A stretch of DNA of 64,000 bases. It comes from Lepidurus packardi. Its lineage: Eukaryota; Arthropoda; Branchiopoda; Notostraca; Triopsidae. The translations under genes were made by a program, and so were the position numbers. Shown here piece after piece: positions 38,214-51,735 of the stretch (positions within the stretch are counted from its first letter, which is position 1; the number at the start of each line of letters is the position of its first letter). The DNA lies in assembly GCA_023053545.1 (NCBI GenBank), contig JAKZAN010000005.1, positions 7,502,001 through 7,566,000 of the forward strand. Reading direction: 5' to 3'. Below the pieces are notes generated by a model. The model did no database searches and was not told where the DNA came from. It saw only the letters and a program-made list of their open reading frames with translations.

Positions 38214-41200
38214 ACCTGGTCAAAGCGGTGAGTTTTGCGTTTCCTGTTTTTTGCGTCTCCTGTGAGTTCTTCGCCCCCTGGCCAAAATCTACCTTCTCTC
38301 ATTGTCACGTCTTAAGGTACATGATTAACATCCTCCATTAAAACACATAGTCGCCTAAAAAAATTACCATATAGAATCCTACCACCTGATCGCGTCAATG
38401 ATTCAGGGTCGTATCCTAAACACTCGCAAATCAAATCCCCTCTAAAAAGGGCGCTTGTGGAGTTAACCTCCCACATGCTAAATATTAACCCGGGAACGGA
38501 CAGTAGGCTATGCGTGGCATTCATAGTGCAGAGCTTTTTGTGTGTGACTCTGTACAATGCATTTTGCAGAGGGTTAGGTGGCTTGATGTGTGATTGACTT
38601 ATTATGATTGAAAGTTTATGAAAAATAAAGTGTTTTCGTAGTTTTTTGTCAACACCCCATGAGTGGTTTGCATGATATGAACCGCGATTGAGCTACGAAA
38701 CCTGCACGAAACCCGCTACAATATACAGAATATATACAATATACAAACCCGCTATACTAACTCCACATGCGCCAAAGAATAAAAAATACTAGTAAAGTAC
38801 GCTATGGATTTTACTAGTACGCTGTGCATTCTACTAGTTCGAAAGTAGAATCGTAAGTTTGATAAGAATTCACTTCATGGTGTCGACAGGCCTGGGAAAG
38901 CTAGGAGAAATTGCTGATACAGAAAACCAACTCAAGTAAAAGATCGTCGAAAATTCTTCGAATGACATAACAGAAAGCAATGAGCATTACATTTTAATGA
39001 AAAGGAAGAGTTCCCTAGATTCTCCTTTCGTTGGCTATAACAGCTATACGTTAACGCATGGATAACCCCAGTGACTTTCGCTGATAAGTCGAAGCATGTC
39101 TTACGTAGCTATCTGAGCACATAAACAAAAGCTACTTTTAAAATAAGCCAATTCCTAAAGTTGCAATCCCTAACCTTGGAAACACGTCATAGATCTCGTT
39201 TTATTATTATTTTACGACGCTTTAAAACCGGAGTGCGTCTGAATCGTAATCGCCAGTGTCCTGCAGTGTTACCCCAGCGCGATATGTGTAAATGCGTTGC
39301 AATAAGTTTAAGGGTCAAACGCATGACCAAGCGCACGACTGATCCATGTAAGTTTACTCCATGATGAGGCTCAGACAGGGTCAGTTCTACTTGCGTTGCA
39401 GTCCTCCTTCAGTACACAGGGAAAAGAAACGGGCGGTTAGGATATAGAAATATCCCATACGTGGAGTTTTCGAGCATATATCCAGGAAGTGGATAACCAG
39501 AAGGTAACCTGATACTTAATTATGCGCTTCACTTTACTTACTTTGCTCGATTTGGAATAATAGCCATACGATGGCCTTGACCATGGCTGACAGTAAACTT
39601 GCCTCTCGAAGGAGAATGCCCCATCACTTTGCGCTTATCTATTGATATGCGTGTATAACCAATTACGCTGCTCGTTCTTGACCAGCTAAGGTTTTGCCGA
39701 AGACAATAGCTCCGTGAAATAAATTAAGCGCAATGTCTTGAAAGAAACCAATTTGTATGGCCACAGCACAGCATTTTAGTTGTTCGGGCGGAATGAGGTA
39801 CATGTCAGACTTCACAACTTATACCCCTTCTCCCTAAACTCCAGATATACCGAGCTTTAAATTACCAGAAAACGATTGACAAGCCAAAAAAGGGTACTTT
39901 GTGCATGGACCCCCGTAGGACGAGTTGTGAGTGACAAAGAACAGACTTCACACATGTTTTTTAGACGTTTGAAATCCCTAACTGACCAATGACAACGACG
40001 AACGACAAAGACTTTCAATCTATTATGGCCGTAGTTTTGCATGAAGAATACCACGAGTTCTTGCTCGACGTTATACGTGTGTTAGTTATGCAAAACATAA
40101 TGTTAGTTTTATGCAAAACTTTTTCAGAATAGCCGAAGATTTATTTTTCATTTTACAAATTCATCTTCAAATTGTAGAAGGTTAAAAGGAATTTTTGTTA
40201 CGGAAATTTGTACATTGCACTCCGAAGTTCATTTGACCAAGAAGAGGGCACACATGACCTGAACTGCAGCTTCTTAACACCGATTTGCCTTTCAAGGTGA
40301 ATGTCCTTATAATCTTGCGCATAAACCAGAAACGTAAGCTCAGGTAGTGGCGTATTGCCTTTACTGGTCGTGCAAAAATGGATGCTGGCATCCGCCATTG
40401 AGAATGCAACAACCCCTTTTCTGTTTTAAAAAAGCTCAGTCTAAAAAAAATCTTTCTGTGTTTTTGTGATGTGGGCATTTCTGCCAAGCGATACGGCAGG
40501 GAGCAAAATAGTCACTCCAGCATTTGGTGGCATGCTTAGATGATAAATATATGAAAGGTTGAATGTAATTAAAAATCAAGGAAATAAGAGAAAGCTGACT
40601 GACCCATATTGACAGGATTTGAAAAGACAAAAATAACTGAGTGGTGCATGCTCTGGTGTACGGTAAATGAACTTATCAGGAGCAAAGAAAAAATAACTCA
40701 GCTTATTAAAAAAATATAGATACACTTCCAAGAGTCAGGAAGAAGTGAAAAAGTTGATCTCCCATACAAGGTACGCACGCTTTATTAAGTTCCAGGAACT
40801 GCCTTTCGTATTGTCGTTAGGTCAAGATATAACATTAGAAATTTGAGCATGATTTTATAGCATGCAGATACATGGACACAGAGAAGTTACCATACGTAGG
40901 AGTGATTAATTTATAACCTGTTTTCTTGTCCGTCCCTCCAATTAGAGGCTACAGTTGCAATGGATAGTGCACTGCGCATCTGTATGCCTTGTGGCATATA
41001 CGTATATGTTTTCTTTCGTAGAATACAGTCTTTCTGACGCTAGAACTTTATTTTACTAAAAACGACTGTATGCACGATTCGACTGTCCTTTTACTTTCAT
41101 GCAAAGACATATAGAATTATTGTGACGTGTCTGGTCAACCAAATATGAATACGAAAAAAAAGTTAAAACAAATCTTAATAGAAAAGTTCACCTTTGCTTA

Positions 41201-41258
41201 AGTACATATTTATTTAAAACAACCCAAGCAGCGCAATTTGGTCCCAAATTGGTCCCAT
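38214..41258. other. Gene-poor interval, left part
   Basis: No recognised exon or RNA gene. Small scale repetition occurs at 38785-38835, where ACTAGT recurs with similar spacers. Short frames such as 40182-40487 lack any domain or splice support. Confidence 0.4.
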
Positions 41259-41690
41259 TAACGTCCCCGACGTTACAAATTGACGTCACTTTCCGACGTC
41301 AAGATGGATGGACAATTGGAGGTCACCTTTACGTTGCAGGAACGGCAAATTTATACGGTTAAAGAAATCGTTGCTTCTACGTCGAAAAAACGTCGCTTAA
41401 AACGGTATTTTCTGACGTTGCAGCAACGTCAGATTCCTACGGCCAAGAATATCCAGCCTACTACGTTAACGTATCGTCACTACGTTATTACGTTATTAAC
41501 TACGTTAACGTATCGTCACCTGTCGACGTTCGTAGCGCTGGTCAATTGGATGTCGCATAAACGTTGCACAAACGTTGCTTTCGACGTCAAACGGTCAAAA
41601 AAAGCCGTCGTTTCGACCAAGATGTGCTACTTGGGAATACTGTCTTGTAAGAAACAGGAGTGGGAATAATTTAGTAGAGCTAAAACGTCG
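41259..41690. repeat. ACGT-saturated repeat patch
   Basis: About twenty ACGT tetramers fall in roughly 430 bp, against one or two expected by chance. They include a 21-bp direct repeat, ACTACGTTAACGTATCGTCAC at 41460-41480 minus-one-style copy at 41499-41519, and the palindrome CTGACGTTGC-A-GCAACGTCAG at 41412-41432. A 129-codon plus-strand frame crosses the patch but its composition follows the repeat, so I do not call it a gene. Confidence 0.75.
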
Positions 41691-43455
41691 TGGTTTCGAA
41701 TGTAGTATAATATGTCTGGAAGAAATAATACGGAAATCTTTCGATGGACAAGGCTAAGGTACCACTAAGGTACTGGCTAAGGTACCATTGAAAAGGTAGC
41801 TACTTCTGGATATAGTCTTCATAAAACTAAATTTTAGTTGGATAATAACCTTAAGAGAGGATATTCTTTACCTTAGTAATTACCTTGGGTGCTATGGCTT
41901 TCGGATTCCAAGTTAAAAACTCACTTAAAAAACGAGTTTCGAGTAAGTATTAGCAGGTACCACTATGCATCGGCTAGTTGTTCCGAGTTCAATGGTCAAC
42001 TTTAAAACCTAATCCATCCCAACTGATTAGTAAAGTGACAACGTAATCGTGGTGAGTATATGCAAGCAACTTGTTCAAAACAATTAATATGTTCTAATAT
42101 AAATGACAAAATAGCGCTGCACCCTGGAACTATATGCAATAACACTCTCGTAGTAATAAGAGATCAACCCTGAACGAATATCCTACCAAAAATCTCTAGG
42201 TCTCCTTGGTATTCCCGTAAAGTACGGGCAAAACTGTTCTATAACAATAACATCCGCTAATTGCGTAATCACGTTACATCGTTCAAAAGACACCCAAAAC
42301 ATATTATTCATGTGTTAGTCAAACTAGCTAAAATGCAAAAATAGACATAAGATCATATTAATTAATATGATGGTGTGATCATATTAATTAATTAGATGAT
42401 ATTAGTTTATATGGTATTATGTATGTAAGAAAAGGAAACAGTACAGCTCAGTTGGTTTGTTATGTGAACTTGCATTTTTTCCCTATCGATTTTTTTTTTT
42501 TAACTAAACGATGTTACAGACGAAACTCGTAAATCTGACTGAAGGTTTGGTTAGTTCGCTGTTGGTCAAAGAACTTTGCTGGCCAATGCTTTCATTGGCC
42601 CTCGCCGTGGGGTACAATTTTCCTATAGCAAAGGCTTATACCGTAGTGGGGTCTCGTCGCTTGAAGAAGAATTATACTGTATAGATTCCCTAAGATTTCA
42701 GCGCAGGGTCACCTACCAGGATGTGCCAAGCAGAAGGCCAAGAGTTCGCAAGGTGGTTACATATCGGTTAGTATATCCACATCTGAATAGCAAATTATTC
42801 ACAACTTGCAAACATTTTATTAGAACTAAGTAGGGGAAATAAGCTAAGTCTACAATGAAGTAAGCTTTTAACAATATGGAAGCGACATCACCAATGTTGA
42901 ATATTACAATATGATTCATTGCATGTAGGAAAATACACACTTCTGAAAGCAACGGAACAGCTAATAAAATTAATCATCGTATACATTAAAAGTAGTTTTT
43001 GATTCTAGGATCCCTAATGATCCTAACCTTAGGAAGGTACACAAAACCTCCATATAAAATGAAAAAAAAAAATATTGCTTCTACTTGCAAATTTATAAGT
43101 TGGCATAGCAGCGAATTTGCGGCATCAGATCCTATAGTATATGCTCAACCTGCGAGACATGCAAATGAGTACAGTCGTTAAATTAAGGCCCCGGTCTAGC
43201 AACTTTGGAGATTTTTCACCTCTGCCCACCAACTTTGAGTTCAAACTTACCACAACCCTATTCACAGTGAATCAAATTCTTTCGATGCGAAATCTAAATT
43301 AAGTGAAAGTTATTTGCGTACTGCAATCTGAAGTTTGTTAGTAAAGTCACACAAATTCAGTCGCACCAAATCTTTATTTGAGCTGCTACTGAACAAGTAT
43401 AATTAGGTCCTTGTATTATGTGCTAAAATAAAAGTAGTGCATTAAATTGTACAAG
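41691..43455. other. Gene-poor interval, right part
   Basis: CTAAGGTAC occurs three times near 41751-41785. A perfect 20-bp AT-rich palindrome lies at 42352-42371 with a partial copy just after it. No recognised exon. Confidence 0.4.
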
Positions 43456-43461
43456 TTTATT
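43456..43461 (-). terminator. Candidate polyadenylation signal of NNT
   Basis: AATAAA on the minus strand about 148 nt beyond the NNT stop codon. Plausible hexamer; other candidates lie further out. Confidence 0.45.
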
Positions 43462-43608
43462 GTCCGTGCTTCACACGCTACATACTTTTTCCCGTGTTCT
43501 GCACGGTGTTCATAATTTTTGGTCTCCTTTCAAAAGACGCCTACTACACAGGTCTCGGTTTGCATTTTTCACGTACTATAAGGCTTTCCTTCGCATGTCT
43601 TTTTAAGT

Positions 43609-46600
43609 TTAAGCTTCATAGTGTTGCTTCATTTTGCTCAACAACGCATCACATGTCTTTTTGGCATCTCCCAACAACATGGCGGTATTTGGCTTGTAGA
43701 AGATAGGATTGTCAACAGCAGCATAACTGGAATTCAATAATCCATTAAAAACTTCGTTTCTCCTTCTGTTGTAAAAACCTGGGTGTGAAAACAACTTACC
43801 CTACGCCCAGGGATCTCTTCATAACTACCACCTGTCCAGCTTGCCATACTTTCAAAACGGGCATTCCGGCAATGATCGAGTTCGGGTCCTCCTCTGCAGC
43901 AGAGTTGACGGTATCATTAGCTCCAATAACCATAACCAGGTCAGTTTCTTTGAAATCGTCATTAATTTCGTCCATCTCTAACACGATATCATAAGGAACA
44001 CCAGCTTCGGCCAACAACACATTCAACTGCCCAGGCATACGACCTAACAAGCTCCAAATTAGCCTTCATTTACTAAATGAATCGGTATCTAAATTTACCA
44101 GCCACGGGGTGAATGCCAAAACGAACGTTTTTGCCTTTGCTCTTCAGTAAATTAATCATTTCGGCAATAGGGTACTGAGCCTTGGCAACACACAAACCGT
44201 ATCCGGGGGTAATAATAATGTTTTTAGCGTTGGCAATCATCTCCACAGTGTTGTCCACGTTGACTTCGGTGTGAGTTCCAGTAATTTCCATCGGTTTGCC
44301 TCCACCAGTCGAATCAGTACCAAAGCCTCCCAGAATGACGTTGGGCAATGAACGGTTCATAGCCTAATATATAGTTCAAAGTACGCTTGAAACTTTCCCG
44401 GTTGTCATTCTAGCATAAGGCCCATACCTTGCACATGATGTACGATAGAATGGCTCCTGAAGATCCAATCAAAGCTCCCACTATGGTCATCACATTGTTG
44501 TTCAACATGAAACCTTCTGCGCATAAAGCCCAGCCAGAGTAGCTGTTAAGTACAGTGATGACCACAGGCATATCAGCGCCTCCAATAGCGGCAGTTAAGG
44601 TTACGCCCATGATGGTAGACAAGGCAGTTGTGGTTCCCAACATAGACAAACCGGCCATCAAGGAAGGATCGTAGAAGTAGTAACCCATTGCGCCCACATT
44701 GCCTGCCATCAAGCCCATATTCAACGCATGGCGACCGGGCAACAGGAGAGGTGCCGAGCTCAGGACACCTTGCAGCTTGCCATAAGCCACCAAAGATCCA
44801 CTAATTCATACTTAAGAACCTCTTCATCCACGTCAATTGATAAATTTACCTGAAAGTAACTCCTCCAATGAAAGTGCCCAGAAAGAGCGCAGTTTTAATG
44901 ACATTAGCTGCCGGATCTGTAGCAAAGTGCGAATAATCTCCAAGATAAGTAGCGATACAGGTCAAAACTGCAGCAGCTCCAACCAAGCTAAATCATAAGA
45001 AAAAATCAAACAAATTACTCAATAAATAGCAAGTTTAACATAAGTCGCAACAGATTAGGGAAACGATGTAGTTCAAGTATTTGATATTTTGTTGATATTT
45101 TCTATCAAAAGATGGCACAGTTATCATACCCCTATATCACGAGAATTATGTAACTTGAAACAAATTTAAAAAAAAATTAACGATATAATTGAAAAATTAT
45201 TTTTTAAATATATTAATAAAAATATCTTAAAACGCTACGTCAAAGATTTAGATATGTAATTTACTTAAACTTATTCAAGTTATGAAAATTGTAAATAAAT
45301 TATATATCTAAATCTTTTGACGCAGCGTTTTATGATATTTTGATTAAGACATTTTTCAAAAAAGAATTTTTAAATTATATCCTTAAATTTCTTTTTCCAT
45401 TTCTGTTTCTAGCTGCATAATTCTCATGGTACAGCAACACGTTCTCTGGATTTACTTACAAACGTGTGCAATGTATCCCGATGTCAACTGATACTAATGT
45501 GGAATTTTTCGAACAGGGATTTTTTTTTCATCTAATGGAGTGAACGAAGGTACAAGTTCTAACGATTCTCATCAACGAAAGGTGACGATATTCGTTAACC
45601 TAAGCTAACTAACCTAATCTAATTCATTTCCAATCCAACTACCAACTTTTAACTCGAGTTACACCTGTTTGTCATTCCTTTTCCTGAGAACATTTGCAAC
45701 AATATGACACACGTAGTGTCACTTGTGCTTTTTCAAAACGAAGAACCTGTTGGATATAGGGTATGACAACCGGGCCATCTTTTGACAAAAAAGATCAACT
45801 ACTTGAACTACACCGTGGCTTTAATGAACTCTCGATTTTGTCGTTTTTTTTGTCTAACCTGTGGAAAGCAGCTACGAGCTGAGGCAGATCAGTAATTTCA
45901 ATTTTCTTCGCAATGAGGGTTCCAATACCACCACCAATTGCCATACATCCTGCCATTTGTAATAAAGTGTCGGTTGGGGGTTGCATAAGACCTAAAGTCG
46001 CTGCAATACCACCAGAAACACCAATCTAAATACAAAGCAATTTAAACACAACTAATTCATTTAAAAAAATAAAATTAAAAAAATACCATTCCCAAAGTGT
46101 TGCCCAATCTAGAAGTGGCTTGGGAGGACAAGCCAGCCAAAGCACCCACACAGCATAAGGAAGACGCCAAGTAAGCCATTTGGTGAATTTCTGGGTATCC
46201 AGCCTGGGCCGCTAAGCCATAACCGCCGATGAAAGCTGCAGCAGGAATTCCATAGAGATAGTTGTACTCTGGGGGGTCCGTTGGCCTACAATAACACGTG
46301 TAATACGACCACTTCTTTGTGGTAAAGTAAGGAGAAAGTTTTTTTTTCTTTTTACCGTCTGAACATGTCCAACATGCGTTTTGTAACAATGAAACCACCA
46401 AAGATATTAATGGTGGAAATAAAAGCTGCTCCAGCGGCCAAAGCTTGTACTGAGTTTGTGGGATAAAGCCCTCCGCCCATTTGGAGCAGCCCACCCACTG
46501 CTGTTATACCCGAAATGGCATTTGTAACCGACATAAGAGGCGAATGTAATGCAGGTGTAACACCCCACACAGTATGGTAGCCGACAATACAAGACAAGCC

Positions 46601-48512
46601 GAAAGTCGTGGTCATGGTAGTGAATGCACCGTTAGGAGCAGCCACTCCCAGAGCAATCAACGTTCCCAAACCTGAAAGAATGCGAAAATAGAATGTAGAT
46701 GAACCAAAAGCTCAGAACGTTTTTAATTTATAGTTTGAAATGTAAATAAGTATTGATTGCATACCTCCGGCGTACGACAGAGAATCTTTCAACTTAATGT
46801 TGAAGTGATTAGGAGGAGGAGGAGCTACTTTGGCGGCAGGCTTAGCAACTGCGGCTTGAGGTTGAGCAGCCACCGCAGTGGGCGGAGCGGGCCAGAGAAG
46901 TTTTCCATCGTGCAACACGATTGAGCCTCGGACTACTTCATCTTCGAGGTTGATATTGTAGTGATCTTTTTCACCCATGGATAGCAGCAGTTTGGAGATG
47001 TTGTTGGCGTACAGTGTAGAACTCTGGGTAGCCAGACGTGAGGGCAAATCCGTCAAACCCACATGGACCACGTCCTTGTAAGTATAGACTTCGCCCGGAC
47101 GTGTGGTTTCAATATTACCTCCAGCTTCGGCGGCTAGATCTACCACTACAGAGCCAGGTTTCATGGATTCAATCATTTCCTATTATATATCTTTTAATTA
47201 ATAATTTTTACTTTTTTTAGCCTAGATATAAACTAACTCTGGTGATTAGAGTAGGTGCTTTTTGGCCGGGGATCAAGGCAGTTGTGATGATAACGTCAAC
47301 TTCTTTGGCTTGTTTGGCAAATAGAGCCATCTCAGCTTCAATAAACTCTTTGGACATCACTTTTGCGTAGCCGCCAGTTCCTTCGCCGGATTCCTGTTGG
47401 ACGAAGAATAGGAAGAGTAATGAGAAGTTGTAAGGCGAAATTTAATCAATTACTTTGAAATGGAGCTCCAAGAACTCGGCTCCCATAGATTCTACTTGTT
47501 CCTTGACAGCAGCACGCGTGTCGAAAGCTCGCACAATAGCTCCCATATTTTTCGCTTGACCAATAGCTGCCAAACCAGCCACTCCACCGCCAATGACCAG
47601 GATTTTGGCAGGAGGGACCTTGCCAGCTGCAGTGATTTGACCTACACAAGAATTCCGTTAACATAATTTCTCCCCACCCCTACCGCAAAAAAACCCGCTC
47701 TATTACCAGTAAAGAATCTTCCAAAATTATTGGCAGCCTCAATAACAGCACGATAACCGGCAATATTTGCCATTGAGCTCAAAGCATCGAAAACTTGTGC
47801 GCGGGAAATACGAGGTACACAATCCATAGCTAAGAAGGTTTAAAATAAATAAACGAAGTATGCAAATGGCAAGTATTCGTCAGTATTTACCAAAAACCGT
47901 TAGATTGCGTTCGGCTAATTTTTCAACCAATGGCTTGTTTAAGCCAGGTTGCAAGAAAGAGTACAGAATTCCATGTTCTTTAAAGAAGCCGATTTCTTCC
48001 TCTAAAGGCTGACGCACCTTGAGTAAGATATCTGAATAAGAGAGTAGAAACGGTTAAGAACTTTTTGAAACGGTTTTTGTGGCATTTTTTTTTACCGGAA
48101 TGGAAAACTTTGTTTTTGTCCAAAAGCTTTCCTCCTGCAGCAAGATAATCTTCGTCGCGGAATTTAGCTTCGGCACCTGCTCCTCCTTCAACATTGATAG
48201 TAAAGCCTTTCTTGGTTAATACAGCTGTAACTGCTGGAGATAAAGCCACGCTAGGAAAGATAAAGACAGTTCAATTTTATAGGTATTTGGTTTATTAAAA
48301 GCTTACCGGCGTTCGTTTTGCCATATTTCCTTAGGAATACCAATGGAGAGATTCTTGTAAGGTATGCCCTTGATAGGCTCGGCTGCTTTTCCTTCTGTCG
48401 CTTCTTTTCGCAAGGGTTTGCTATGAGTCCTCAAGCCTCGAACAGAACAAAGCCAAGATGTCTTGACGGGAGCCTCACAGACTAGCAACGAAACACGGAG
48501 CACTCCGGCCAT
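43609..48512 (-). CDS. NNT: NAD(P) transhydrogenase, mitochondrial
   Basis: An inner-membrane, proton-translocating enzyme that transfers hydride from NADH to NADP+ and so supplies mitochondrial NADPH. The start [20 protein letters not shown] at 48512 begins a likely mitochondrial presequence. Domain I follows: [34 protein letters not shown], and the NAD site [20 protein letters not shown]. Membrane domain II runs about 44410-46670 ([56 protein letters not shown]). NADP-binding domain III ends the protein ([60 protein letters not shown]). The last residues are [14 protein letters not shown], stop 43609. All three domains are fused in one polypeptide, as in animals. The frame is intact across all exons read. 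Confidence 0.96.
45065..45814. mobile_element. Large imperfect palindrome (foldback element) in an NNT intron
   Basis: The outer ends pair: GATGTAGTTCAAGTA at 45065 against TACTTGAACTACACC at 45800-45814. ATCAAAAGATGG, TCATACC and CTATATC are also shared in reverse complement. Inner arms pair from CGAGAATTATG (about 45143) through AAACGCTACGTCAAAGATTT to the centre near 45278, and back out to CATAATTCTCATGG at about 45430. The right arm is interrupted by about 320 bp (45430-45752) with no partner on the left. The element fills most of the intron. No transposase is encoded. Confidence 0.8.
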
Positions 48513-49018
48513 GGTAGAAATCTGAATATTGTACATAAAAGTATTACCCGAATTAATAAAAACGTTTAATAATTTTAAGATTAAGCGACATTGTAAAATC
48601 ATACTAAAACGAACAACATCACGGCTGTAATGCATTTCGTATATTACAGTATACAGAAACACAAAATCTAAACACAACAGACATTGCAAGGAGCTTAATT
48701 GGCAAAATGCGTGCTTTTTTAGTAACTTACCCGGCCGATTAGGCGCCTAAAATATTAGGAATTAAGAGTCAACGACTAAACCTCCAGCTCCTTGCAAACT
48801 TGCCGGAAGACGCCTGTTTGAGAACCCAACCTTTCGCTATCCGATGCACAAAACCCAGACTGCGCAGGCTTACTTCAGCCCCGAAGGGACTTTTACGAAC
48901 AAAGCGAGGATCTAGAAAGGTATATTTGAGGGTCCGTGCGCCTTTCTCGCTCTCCTTTGACAGAGGTCGCTGTGTTAAAGAGTTGCAGGCTTTTCGGGTA
49001 GTAATTTAAGTGATTAAA
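48513..49018. promoter_or_regulatory. Divergent promoter interval, NNT / IDH2
   Basis: Only 506 bp separate the NNT start (minus) from the IDH2 start (plus). Both promoters and 5' UTRs should therefore lie here. TATATTTGAG at about 48921 is a weak TATA-like word on the IDH2 side. No other site is claimed. Confidence 0.65.
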
Positions 49019-51421
<2,403 letters not shown>

Positions 51422-51529
51422 AGCGCAACTTAAGATTAGTACAAATCTTCACACTTGTATTGAAGAGTGAAAAGGGACATTTTGCATTTGTCAGATTGTA
51501 CCTTTTTAAAGAAAACCATAATAAATGTC

Positions 51530-51535
51530 TCGCAC
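51530..51535 (+). terminator. Polyadenylation signal of IDH2
   Basis: AATAAA lies 109 nt past the IDH2 stop codon, followed by TGTCT-rich sequence that could serve as the downstream element. It leaves about 200 bp before the SANBR start. Confidence 0.65.
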
Positions 51536-51735
51536 AAGTTTCCCTGTTGTCCAATCTTGTCATCGATCGTTACATTGCAGAAGATTACACAACTGCGCAC
51601 GGCGTTGTTTGGTTAGCAACGCTTGGCATGATTGTACGCTAAATAACCCAAAGACAACGGAAAGATTTTAGGGGAAGTGTAACAAAAAATTACCGTCTTA
51701 GTTTTACGTTTCCTGCATACCTTAAGAGAATAACA

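Noticed and set aside
41280-41669. A 129-codon plus-strand open frame
   Set aside because: It lies inside the ACGT-rich patch, has repeat-driven composition and no recognisable domain.
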